Origin: an uncultured Mollicutes bacterium
Lineage (GTDB): Bacteria > Bacillota_I > Bacilli_A > Acholeplasmatales > Anaeroplasmataceae
NCBI GenBank assembly: GCA_937905855.1
Contig: CALCWU010000088.1
Span: forward strand, 1-6,687
Length of the DNA stretch: 6,687 nucleotides
Reading direction: 5' to 3'
Part shown: piece by piece, positions 1 through 5,534 of the stretch
Layout of the letters: every line of letters starts with the position of its first letter
Numbering within the stretch: the stretch's first letter is position 1
Made by a program: the position numbers and the translations under genes
The notes under the pieces: model-generated
What the model saw: only the letters and a program-made list of their open reading frames with translations
The model's database searches: none
Told to the model about the DNA's origin: nothing

Positions 1-54
1 GTTGAAGAGAAAGCAGAGGAGCCTGTTGTTGAAGAGAAGGCAGAGGAGCCTGTT
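1..54 (+). repeat. 27-bp in-frame tandem repeat (acidic EEP repeat)
   Basis: Bases 1-27 and 28-54 are two copies of a 27-bp unit that differ at one silent position (AAA/AAG Lys), encoding V-E-E-K-A-E-E-P-V twice. A third, diverged and lengthened copy runs to about base 93 and ends again in E-E-P-V. The array probably extends upstream of the window. Near-identical copies imply recent duplication, so copy number may vary between strains. Confidence 0.85.
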
Positions 55-963
55 GTTGAGGAAAATATGAAAGAAAAAAATGAGGAACCTGTTAAAAAGG
101 GAAGAACATATAATGGTAAATATGAGGTTTTCCCAGAGGATAAATTTTATAAATATCAATTAAAAGCATCAAATGGCGAAATCTTATTTGTAAGTGAACT
201 ATATACTACTCATGATGGTGCATTAAAATCAATTGAAGCTGTTAGAAGAAATGTTGAAACTGGTACAATTCGTATCATAAAAGACAAACGTGATATGTAT
301 AAATTTAAGCTGGTTGCTCGTAATCACCGTACGCTTGTTATTGGTGCAAACTATACTACTGAAAAGGCTGCAATTAGTGCTTCTGAATCATTTAAGAGAT
401 TTGCTGTTACAGCTGAACCAGTTGATGTTGATATGGTTGTTGCTGAGGTTATGGATCCTACTATGACATTAATTGAAACACCTACTAATATTGAAAATAA
501 ACTTAATGGTAAATATACAATTAGTCAAGATAGTAATAATGAATTTATTTGGGAATTACGTGCTTCAAATGGTGAAATCCTTGTATCAACTGAAGGCTAT
601 ACTACACGTAATGGTGCTTTAGCTGGAATTCAAAATTTTAAAGACAATATTTCAACTGGTAAGTTCTATTGTTCAAAGGATAAGCGTGGTACATATCAAT
701 TTAAGCTTTATTCAAAGATTGGTAGAGTATGTGCACTTGGTGAATCATATGATACTAAAGCTCGTGTAGTTTCTGCTGTTTCATCAGTTTTAGCTTTCTA
801 TAGTGAAGCAACAATCGCTGCTGAGGATAATACAGCTGATTCGGCTGCAGCACCTAAAAAGGCTACCGCTAAAAAAACTGATACCAATACTACTAAAAAG
901 CCAGTTGTTAAAAAAGCAACTAAAGCAGCACCTAAAAAAACCACAACTAAAAAATCAGAATAA
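1..963 (+). CDS. DUF1508/YegP-like repeat protein, 5' end outside window
   Basis: The frame is open from base 1 through the ATG at 67, so that ATG is internal and the gene starts upstream; 320 codons are visible. Codons 1-31 are acidic Glu-Glu-Pro repeats. Four related motifs follow at about codons 39-85, 89-135, 170-216 and 221-267. Copies 1 and 3 have the DUF1508 signature most clearly (GKY start, KASNGEIL or RASNGEIL, YTT, a Gly-Ala turn and a closing helix). Copies 2 and 4 are degenerate. The last ~50 residues are an Ala/Lys/Thr/Pro tail with several PKK/KKA elements, like bacterial histone-H1-like tails. No membrane segment is visible in this part. DUF1508 proteins are small and of unknown biochemical role. 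Codon choice favours GGT and CGT, unlike the AGA/ATA-rich glmS next door, which suggests high expression (inference). A terminator ends the unit. The domain call is good; the function is unknown. Confidence 0.8.
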   Translation, partial: VEEKAEEPVVEEKAEEPVVEENMKEKNEEPVKKGRTYNGKYEVFPEDKFYKYQLKASNGEILFVSELYTTHDGALKSIEAVRRNVETGTIRIIKDKRDMYKFKLVARNHRTLVIGANYTTEKAAISASESFKRFAVTAEPVDVDMVVAEVMDPTMTLIETPTNIENKLNGKYTISQDSNNEFIWELRASNGEILVSTEGYTTRNGALAGIQNFKDNISTGKFYCSKDKRGTYQFKLYSKIGRVCALGESYDTKARVVSAVSSVLAFYSEATIAAEDNTADSAAAPKKATAKKTDTNTTKKPVVKKATKAAPKKTTTKKSE

Positions 964-973
964 ACTATTAAGT

Positions 974-1014
974 AAAGGTAACTTGTGAACTTTGTTCATA
1001 ATGTTACCTTTTTT
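974..1014 (+). terminator. Rho-independent terminator of the DUF1508 gene
   Basis: AAAGGTAAC (974-982) pairs with GTTACCTTT (1003-1011). The stem continues inward through TTGTGAAC (983-990) and GTTCATAA (994-1001) with one bulged T at 1002, closing on a TTT loop (991-993). A run of six T (1009-1014) follows. It lies 11 bp after the stop codon and separates this gene from glmS. Confidence 0.85.
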
Positions 1015-1060
1015 AGTGCTTTTTTTGACATTTTTGCATATTTTTTAATGGTGAATAAAA

Positions 1061-2659
1061 ATGTGTGGAATATATGGCTATGTTGGATGCAAAAAAAATA
1101 CATCCTATTTGTTGGAACAACTAGAGAAATTAGAGTATAGAGGCTATGATTCTTGTGGGATTTGTTATGGAGATAAAGATAATATAGCAATTTATAAAAG
1201 TGTTGGTAATACTAATTGTCTGAAAAAAATCGTTCCTATTGAAGAATATACGTTTGCGATGGGTCACACTAGGTGGGCAACACATGGTACAATAAATACT
1301 ACAAATGCTCATCCTCATATTTATAAGAATTATATTATTGTTCATAATGGAATCATAAATAATTATTTAAAACTAAAAGAAGATAATGGTATTATTGATA
1401 CATATAGTCAAACTGACACAGAAATTGTTGCTCATTTATTAGATAAATATAGTATGGAAGAACTTTTTAATATCTTAGAAGGAAATTATGCAATTTTGTT
1501 TATTAATAAGAAGGAACCTAATAAAATTTATTTTATGTGTAACAAATGTCCGCTTTTAATATGTAAATATGATAATAATTATTATGTATCATCTGATATG
1601 CTAGCATTTCCTGGAGGAGAAGCTTTAAGCTTGGCTGATGGAAGTTTTGGCTATTTTGACAAAGAGAAGATTAGTATAAAAAACATTTATGATATAGAAA
1701 ATAAATGCTTTTTTAAAGTCGAAAACAATATTTTAAATAAAAGAAATAAAACAAATCTATTTTATGAAATATTTGAACAGCCTTCGATAATTGATAAAAT
1801 CTCTAATTATAAAATAGATTTTAATATAAGAAAGAAGATTAAAGAAAGTAAGATAATCTATTTTATTGGTTGTGGATCTTCATATTATGCTGCAATGTAT
1901 TTAGCATATATTTATAATAAAATATTTAAAATAGAATCATATGCTTTTATAGGAAGCGAATTGTACATTAAAGATAATACTTGTGCGTTATATGTTTTTA
2001 TAAGTCAATCAGGAGAGACTGCTGATTTGATAAAAGCATATACAAAGGAAATGAATGCTATTTTATTAACTAATGTTATTAATTCGACACTAGCAAGAAA
2101 AATAAAAGATGTTTGCTATATAAATGCTTATCCTGAATTATCGGTTGCCTCAACCAAAGCATTTATGGCAACTATTATTACAGGAATTATTATTGCTGAT
2201 GAAAAAAATAATATTAATATTAATGATATTAAAATGGCTGTTTTAAAACAGCTTAAATCGGTTGATGAAATAAAGAAAATTGCTCTAAAAGCCTTGAAAT
2301 ATAAAAGAATATTTATTTTGGGTACTAAAAGCTTATATCCATTAGCATTAGAAGGCGCATTGAAAATAAGGGAAATTTCATATCTTGATTCAATGGGAAT
2401 TGCGAGTGGTGAATTAAAGCACGGAACAATTGCTCTTATAGATAACGAAGCATTTTGTATAACAATAGACGAAATTGTTACAAAAGAATTAATTAGTAGA
2501 AATGCTTATGTAATTAAACCTGAAATTTTTGATAATGGAATTGCTATGGATATGAGTTATCTTGTGTTTTTTCAGTTATTTGCTAATTTCTTAGGTGAAG
2601 CATTAAAAAGAAATGTTGATCAGCCAAGGAATTTAGCTAAAAGTGTAACAGTTGAATAA
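1061..2659 (+). CDS. glmS: Glutamine--fructose-6-phosphate aminotransferase (GlmS), compact form
   Basis: Makes glucosamine 6-phosphate from fructose 6-phosphate and glutamine, the first step towards UDP-GlcNAc for peptidoglycan; cytoplasmic. The start is fixed by MCGIYGYVG, whose Cys2 becomes the N-terminal nucleophile. An SD, GGTGA (1050-1054), lies 6 nt upstream. Glutaminase domain (about 2-215): YRGYDS, GHTRWATHG (68-76), NAHPH, VHNGI (94-98), QTDTE (117-121). First sugar-isomerase (SIS) domain (about 255-385): GCGSS (270-274), SQSGET (315-320), ASTKAF (363-368). Second (about 405-532): EGALKIREISY (431-441), ELKHG (451-455) and the C-terminal NLAKSVTVE. Residues matching E. coli Lys485, Glu488, His504 and Lys603 are present (K435, E438, H454, K527). 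At 532 aa it is about 70 shorter than typical GlmS (E. coli 609); by eye the losses fall mostly between motifs in the isomerase half. No glmS ribozyme fits in the 97-bp upstream gap. The identification is firm. Confidence 0.95.
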   Translation: MCGIYGYVGCKKNTSYLLEQLEKLEYRGYDSCGICYGDKDNIAIYKSVGNTNCLKKIVPIEEYTFAMGHTRWATHGTINTTNAHPHIYKNYIIVHNGIINNYLKLKEDNGIIDTYSQTDTEIVAHLLDKYSMEELFNILEGNYAILFINKKEPNKIYFMCNKCPLLICKYDNNYYVSSDMLAFPGGEALSLADGSFGYFDKEKISIKNIYDIENKCFFKVENNILNKRNKTNLFYEIFEQPSIIDKISNYKIDFNIRKKIKESKIIYFIGCGSSYYAAMYLAYIYNKIFKIESYAFIGSELYIKDNTCALYVFISQSGETADLIKAYTKEMNAILLTNVINSTLARKIKDVCYINAYPELSVASTKAFMATIITGIIIADEKNNININDIKMAVLKQLKSVDEIKKIALKALKYKRIFILGTKSLYPLALEGALKIREISYLDSMGIASGELKHGTIALIDNEAFCITIDEIVTKELISRNAYVIKPEIFDNGIAMDMSYLVFFQLFANFLGEALKRNVDQPRNLAKSVTVE

Positions 2660-2688
2660 AAAAAGCCATACGAAAGTATGACTTTATT
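2658..2688. terminator. Shared bidirectional terminator between glmS and spo0A
   Basis: CATAC (2667-2671) and GTATG (2676-2680) close a GAAA loop. AAAG (2662-2665) and CTTT (2682-2685) extend the stem across one C-A mismatch. Read on the minus strand, that mismatch becomes a G-T wobble, giving an unbroken 10-bp stem, and the seven A at 2658-2664 become a T-run. It is therefore stronger for spo0A than for glmS. It starts right at the glmS stop, and the spo0A stop is at 2690. Confidence 0.8.
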
Positions 2689-2689
2689 G

Positions 2690-3481
2690 CTATCTTTGTT
2701 CAGCCTTTGTGACTTTATGGGCTAACCTTAATTTATCAGCAATCATTGCGATAAACTCTGAATTTGTTGGTTTACTTTTATTATAAGAAATTGTATATGA
2801 GAATATTTGAGAAATAGCATCAATATTTCCTCTATTCCAAGCAACCTCTATTGAATGACGAATTGCTCTTTCAACTCTTGATGAGGTTGTTTTATATTTT
2901 TTTGCAACCATTGGGTATAAAATTTTAGTTATACCACCAAGAATATCAATATTATAGTAAACCATTGTTATGGCTTCACGTAGATACATATAACCCTTAA
3001 TATGGGCTGGTACTCCGACCTCGTGAAGAAGTGTTGTAATTTCTGTATCTAAATCAATTTCTTCCTTTTTATCTCCTTTAAGGTTGAAAGCTTCAGTTTT
3101 AGCTTGTTCAGGCTTTAAAAGAGATTTCATAATTGAAAGAAGGTTATTTAAATCAATTGGTTTTAATATAAAATAATCAGCGCCAAGATTACTTGATTTT
3201 GAGATTAATGCCTCATTATTAAATGCTGTAAGCATAATAATCTTATTAGGCTTTTGGTATTTATTCTTAATTTGTAATTCTTCAAGTACCCCAATTCCAT
3301 CAATTTCAGGCATAAAAATATCTAGTAAAAGCATATCAATTTGATTGCTTTTTAAATATTCAAGTAAGGCTTTTCCTGAAGTAAAGGTTTTTACTACATC
3401 AAAATTGTTTTGAATTTTTAAAAATTCACTAATCATTAAAACTAGTTCTTTATTATCGTCTGCGATAACTATTTTTGCCAT
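2690..3481 (-). CDS. spo0A: Sporulation master response regulator Spo0A
   Basis: A phosphorelay-controlled transcription factor that commits the cell to sporulation. It is 263 aa, close to B. subtilis Spo0A (267 aa). Receiver domain (1-120): acidic pair D8/D9, phosphoacceptor D54 in LLLDIFMPEIDG, T85 in MLTAF, and K107 in ILKP. A short linker (about 123-145) leads to the Spo0A-type DNA-binding domain (about 146-260), with HEVGVPAHIKGYMYLREAI (153-171) and the recognition-helix stretch TTSSRVERAIRHSIEVAW (198-215), nearly identical to well-studied Spo0A proteins. This domain is essentially confined to Spo0A, so the call is firm. The SD, GGGAGGA (3489-3495), is 7 nt from the ATG. Tandem Spo0A boxes about 155 bp upstream suggest autoregulation. 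The upstream neighbour is a pectinesterase on the same strand, not the usual spoIVB. It converges with glmS and shares its terminator. Confidence 0.96.
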   Translation of the reverse strand: MAKIVIADDNKELVLMISEFLKIQNNFDVVKTFTSGKALLEYLKSNQIDMLLLDIFMPEIDGIGVLEELQIKNKYQKPNKIIMLTAFNNEALISKSSNLGADYFILKPIDLNNLLSIMKSLLKPEQAKTEAFNLKGDKKEEIDLDTEITTLLHEVGVPAHIKGYMYLREAITMVYYNIDILGGITKILYPMVAKKYKTTSSRVERAIRHSIEVAWNRGNIDAISQIFSYTISYNKSKPTNSEFIAMIADKLRLAHKVTKAEQR

Positions 3482-3514
3482 TTTATGTTCCTCCCACTTG
3501 GCTAAGATAGATAA

Positions 3515-3543
3515 ATTCTAGTATTATTAGGGGAAAATTACAA
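3515..3543 (-). promoter_or_regulatory. Candidate sigma-A-type promoter of spo0A
   Basis: On the minus strand, TTGTAA (3538-3543), 17 nt, then TAGAAT (3515-3520). The predicted start near 3508 gives a leader of about 27 nt holding the SD. A second candidate is TTGGTG (3573-3578), 17 nt, TAAAAT (3550-3555). No convincing sigma-H promoter was found by eye. In AT-rich DNA such hexamers occur by chance, so confidence is moderate. Confidence 0.4.
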
Positions 3544-3633
3544 GAAATTATTTTAACATTTCATTAAAATTTCACCAAGAACTAAAAAAATGACATTATT
3601 TTTATAGAAAGAATGATTAAAAACTATACTAAT

Positions 3634-3650
3634 TGTCGAATAATGTCGAA
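3634..3650 (+). promoter_or_regulatory. Tandem Spo0A-binding sites (0A boxes)
   Basis: TGTCGAA occurs at 3634-3640 and again at 3644-3650, both perfect matches to the 0A box TGNCGAA, in the same orientation and with starts exactly 10 bp apart. Spo0A~P binds as a dimer to such pairs on one face of the helix. The pair lies between the pectinesterase stop codon and spo0A, about 155-170 bp before the spo0A start. Autoregulation of spo0A is the simplest reading. A TATAGT hexamer at 3623-3628 (minus strand) would place the boxes across its -35/spacer region, so they may control a distal spo0A promoter; the sign of the effect cannot be told. Confidence 0.75.
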
Positions 3651-3651
3651 A

Positions 3652-4560
3652 TTAGTTATTAAGAAATTTTAAATAATTGTCAAGGTAATTTAAAGCTTCA
3701 TCCTTATTTAAAATTTTAGCATAAGAAACACGTTTATTTATAGAAACATTATTATCAAATTCAAAAAATCTAACAGTTTTTTGTCTTGATTCGTCATTCC
3801 AATCATTAAATCCTTCTTCAACAATGTGATTGCCAATAGAACAATTTATAAATGCGACAATTGCGTATTTACGCCAAGGTCTTGCTAGATAGAACTTAGG
3901 ATTTTGATCAGTACCAGCATAGCTGATATTACATTCATTAAATAAGTAACCAAATTCTGTTTCCTCATAATGCGATGGAGCGCAAACATATCCTTTTTTA
4001 CCAATGCAAATAATGTTACAATGATAAAAATAAGCAGTTGCCCCACCAAATATAAAATCGACATCGCCATAAATAGTACAATTTAGATATTGCTGTTTAG
4101 AAGCTTTACCGGCTAATTCAACATCTGGTAAAAAATCTTTATATCTAATTAAAAGGTTTTTAGGTAGTGGTCCAGTAAATAGTGTATCTTGAGCTCCTTT
4201 AATTATTGAGTTTTCGCATACAAAATTATTTCCCATAACATGTAGAGCAACTGATTGTCCATATTTAGAAGAAGGAACACAAGAATTTTCAATTGTTAAA
4301 TTTTTAATTTTAACATTATCAGCCATAACCTTTAATGTATACGTTCTAAATGTATTGTATTCTTTATTATCTGAATATATTTTATAATAATGATCATGGT
4401 TAGTAATTATTGTGCTTTCTTCACCAATTATTGTTAAATTATCCTTATATATCGTTAATTTTTGTTTATAAACTCCTGATTTTAAGTAAATTTCATCATA
4501 AATTGAATCTTTTGCTAAATAAGGAGCTAAATTCACTGTATTGTCTAATATAATTTTCAT
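3652..4560 (-). CDS. Pectin methylesterase (carbohydrate esterase family 8), no signal peptide
   Basis: Removes methyl esters from galacturonate residues of pectin, releasing methanol. The 302-aa right-handed beta-helix-type protein carries the family motifs: GVYKQK (29-34), GQSVAL (101-106), QDTL (124-127), GDVDFIFGGA (165-174) and YLARPW (224-229). Matching the family mechanism, Q102, Q124, catalytic D125 and D168, R227 and W229 are all present; the usual YLGRPW has Ala for Gly. The N-terminus (MKIILDNTVNLAPY) has no signal peptide, so it probably acts in the cytoplasm on imported short methylated galacturonides (inference). Start choice: the ATG at 4558-4560 has GGTGA (4566-4570) at 5-nt spacing; the upstream GTG (4567-4569) lies inside that SD and has none of its own. 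It is divergent from a sugar-permease operon and shares a cre-like site with it. No terminator is seen before spo0A. Confidence 0.9.
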   Translation of the reverse strand: MKIILDNTVNLAPYLAKDSIYDEIYLKSGVYKQKLTIYKDNLTIIGEESTIITNHDHYYKIYSDNKEYNTFRTYTLKVMADNVKIKNLTIENSCVPSSKYGQSVALHVMGNNFVCENSIIKGAQDTLFTGPLPKNLLIRYKDFLPDVELAGKASKQQYLNCTIYGDVDFIFGGATAYFYHCNIICIGKKGYVCAPSHYEETEFGYLFNECNISYAGTDQNPKFYLARPWRKYAIVAFINCSIGNHIVEEGFNDWNDESRQKTVRFFEFDNNVSINKRVSYAKILNKDEALNYLDNYLKFLNN

Positions 4561-4614
4561 ACATATCACCGATTATAAGTATAGCATAATTAATCATAAT
4601 TTGAATAAATTTAT

Positions 4615-4643
4615 AGAATAACGTCATATAAAAGCGCTTTCAA
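4615..4643 (-). promoter_or_regulatory. Candidate promoter of the pectinesterase gene, overlapping the cre
   Basis: On the minus strand, TTGAAA (4638-4643), 17 nt, then TATTCT (4615-4620), giving a leader of about 48 nt. The -35 hexamer lies in the cre-like site, so a bound CcpA-type repressor would block it. An alternative is TTCAAA (4600-4605), 16 nt, TATACT (4578-4583), but its transcript would begin almost at the SD. Neither is certain. Confidence 0.4.
4629..4642. promoter_or_regulatory. cre-like operator (CcpA / LacI-family)
   Basis: TAAAAGCGCTTTCA matches 13 of 14 positions of the Firmicutes cre consensus TGWAANCGNTNWCA, with A for G at position 2, and has the central palindrome AAAGCGCTTT. 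It sits about 70 bp upstream of the predicted start of the rightward operon and on the -35 of the leftward esterase promoter candidate. Catabolite control by CcpA is the simplest reading; a local LacI-family sugar repressor would bind a similar site. Confidence 0.65.
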
Positions 4644-4654
4644 AAAAAGTGTAA

Positions 4655-4670
4655 AAGTTTTCATAAACTT
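4655..4670. promoter_or_regulatory. Perfect 6-4-6 palindrome abutting the -35
   Basis: AAGTTT (4655-4660), spacer TCAT, AAACTT (4665-4670). It ends one base before the TTGACT -35 hexamer of the operon promoter. Its position fits an operator for a pathway-specific regulator, but none is encoded in this window and short AT-rich palindromes can arise by chance. Confidence 0.35.
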
Positions 4671-4671
4671 C

Positions 4672-4700
4672 TTGACTATAAATAATGTTAGTGTTAAAAT
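4672..4700 (+). promoter_or_regulatory. Sigma-A-type promoter of the membrane protein-permease operon
   Basis: TTGACT (4672-4677), 17-nt spacer, TAAAAT (4695-4700): five of six matches in each hexamer with ideal spacing. The predicted start near 4707 gives an untranslated leader of about 155 nt. This is the best promoter in the window. Confidence 0.7.
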
Positions 4701-4737
4701 ATATCTATAAATCAGAGCAAGGGATATCTACGCAGTG

Positions 4738-4775
4738 ATTCCTCTATGCAAAATTCTTTTTTATGTATAGAGAAT
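4738..4775 (+). ncRNA. Strong hairpin in the operon leader RNA
   Basis: CTCTATGCA (4742-4750) pairs with TGTATAGAG (4764-4772), with one G-U wobble, and ATT/AAT (4738-4740 with 4773-4775) extends the stem past a bulged C at 4741. The loop is 13 nt and T-rich. No T-run follows the 3' arm, so it is not a terminator. Upstream GGGAT (4721-4725) can pair with ATTCC (4738-4742) instead, giving mutually exclusive folds. I recognise no known riboswitch family. The rest of the 302-bp gap 4561-4862 holds the promoters, cre and palindrome listed separately. Confidence 0.4.
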
Positions 4776-4859
4776 ATGCTACAAAATGGTTTCTATAATG
4801 ATTTATTAAATCCGATTTTTAGTAAAACTTGTATGGTAGAGGTAGCTAATGAAATTTAA
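4746..4859 (+). other. Possible 37-codon leader ORF, in frame with the next gene
   Basis: ATG at 4746 opens 37 codons (starts MQNSFLCIENML, ends VEVANEI) to TAA at 4857-4859. The frame is stop-free back to 4698. It is the same frame as the membrane-protein gene, separated by the TAA and one codon (GGA). No good SD precedes the ATG, which also lies inside the hairpin stem, and no family is recognisable. It could be a regulatory leader peptide coupled to the downstream gene, or chance. Confidence 0.2.
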
Positions 4860-4862
4860 GGA

Positions 4863-5516
4863 GTGGTACTTATATCTTTAAAAAAATTTAGAATTATTGA
4901 TCTACTTGTTTTAATAATAATCGGAATTATAGGCGAATTATTTTCAATGGGAGTATTATTCAATGGAAATGGTCTAAGGCCAACATTCATTGTGTCTGCG
5001 TTGATAATATTAACCTGCTTAACAAGATGGGGAATAAAGGGAATTATAGGAGCACCGATATTAGCAGTAGCAACATGGATTGGTGGAAGATATTTTATTC
5101 ATTCTAAAACTAATCCATATGACTGGGTAATGCTTGTATCGATGATTGTTGGAAATTGTTCAATGGCTTTAATTTGTCCTATATATAAAAAATATGGAAC
5201 AAATAAAGTAATGAATGATTCAAGTAGGGTAGCGCTTGTCGCTTTATGTTCTTGTATTTTTAATATTTTAGTTACTGCTTTAGTTTATCTTCTATGTAGC
5301 GCTGGAAGTTCGTTTGGCTTTAATTTATTTTTGTATGATTTGCCAGGATTGATAGTAACAGTTATAATAGGTGTTGCTTTATTGAAAATGGGAATCGAAG
5401 TAAATGTTAAAGATCAAATGTTAGCTAATAAAAAACAAGCTGAAGAAGATGCTAAATATGAAAAAGAATATATGAAGATGATTGATGAAAAATCACAAGA
5501 ACGAAAAGATTCGTAG
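4863..5516 (+). CDS. Six-helix membrane protein of unknown function, ECF S-component-like
   Basis: Not assigned to a family with certainty. It is 217 aa with six likely membrane segments at about 11-33, 40-55, 59-79, 86-107, 122-145 and 155-176, followed by a charged, probably helical cytoplasmic tail (about 183-217, rich in Lys/Glu). Size and topology resemble the substrate-binding S components of ECF vitamin transporters; notable residues are RWGIKG (55-60), TWIGGRYF (71-78) and LYDLPG (157-162). It heads the operon, 18 bp before the LplB-type permease, so a role in sugar uptake or its assembly is likely but inferred. The start is unsettled: the only standard start before helix 1 is GTG at 4863, which overlaps the SD AAGGAG (4858-4863). 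Codons CTT (4869) or ATA (4872) sit at normal spacing. The first Met codon (residue 29) would remove helix 1. Confidence 0.7.
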   Translation: MVLISLKKFRIIDLLVLIIIGIIGELFSMGVLFNGNGLRPTFIVSALIILTCLTRWGIKGIIGAPILAVATWIGGRYFIHSKTNPYDWVMLVSMIVGNCSMALICPIYKKYGTNKVMNDSSRVALVALCSCIFNILVTALVYLLCSAGSSFGFNLFLYDLPGLIVTVIIGVALLKMGIEVNVKDQMLANKKQAEEDAKYEKEYMKMIDEKSQERKDS

Positions 5517-5534
5517 AAAAGAGAGGAAAATTAT

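Noticed and set aside
67..963. ATG at 67 as the true start of the DUF1508 gene
   Set aside because: The frame stays open to base 1 and the repeated acidic codons before the ATG are clearly coding, so the start is outside the window.
1025..1030. Perfect -35 hexamer TTGACA before glmS
   Set aside because: No acceptable -10 lies 16-18 nt downstream; TTTAAT (1044-1049) is only 13 nt away, and the stretch is low-complexity T-rich. The glmS promoter is therefore not called.
1015..1060. glmS ribozyme or riboswitch ahead of glmS
   Set aside because: Only 46 bp separate the upstream terminator from the start codon, too little for the glmS ribozyme, and no matching conserved core is seen.
2083..2089. 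TTCGACA, an inverted Spo0A box inside glmS
   Set aside because: A single copy deep in a conserved coding region (Asn-Ser-Thr), without a partner box or promoter; chance.
3589..3595. Third Spo0A box (TGTCATT on the minus strand)
   Set aside because: It breaks the consensus in the core (CAT rather than CGA) and is not in phase with the perfect pair.
3885..4070. Small minus-strand ORF inside the pectinesterase gene
   Set aside because: It is a frame shadow of conserved esterase codons, with no independent features. The same holds for the small ORFs at 803-988, 996-1190, 1130-1345 and 5639-5884.
4567..4569. GTG start for the pectinesterase, adding three residues
   Set aside because: The GTG is part of the SD GGTGA for the ATG at 4560 and has no SD of its own.
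4738..4775. Leader hairpin as a transcription terminator or attenuator
   Set aside because: No U-run follows the 3' arm; the T-run is in the loop.
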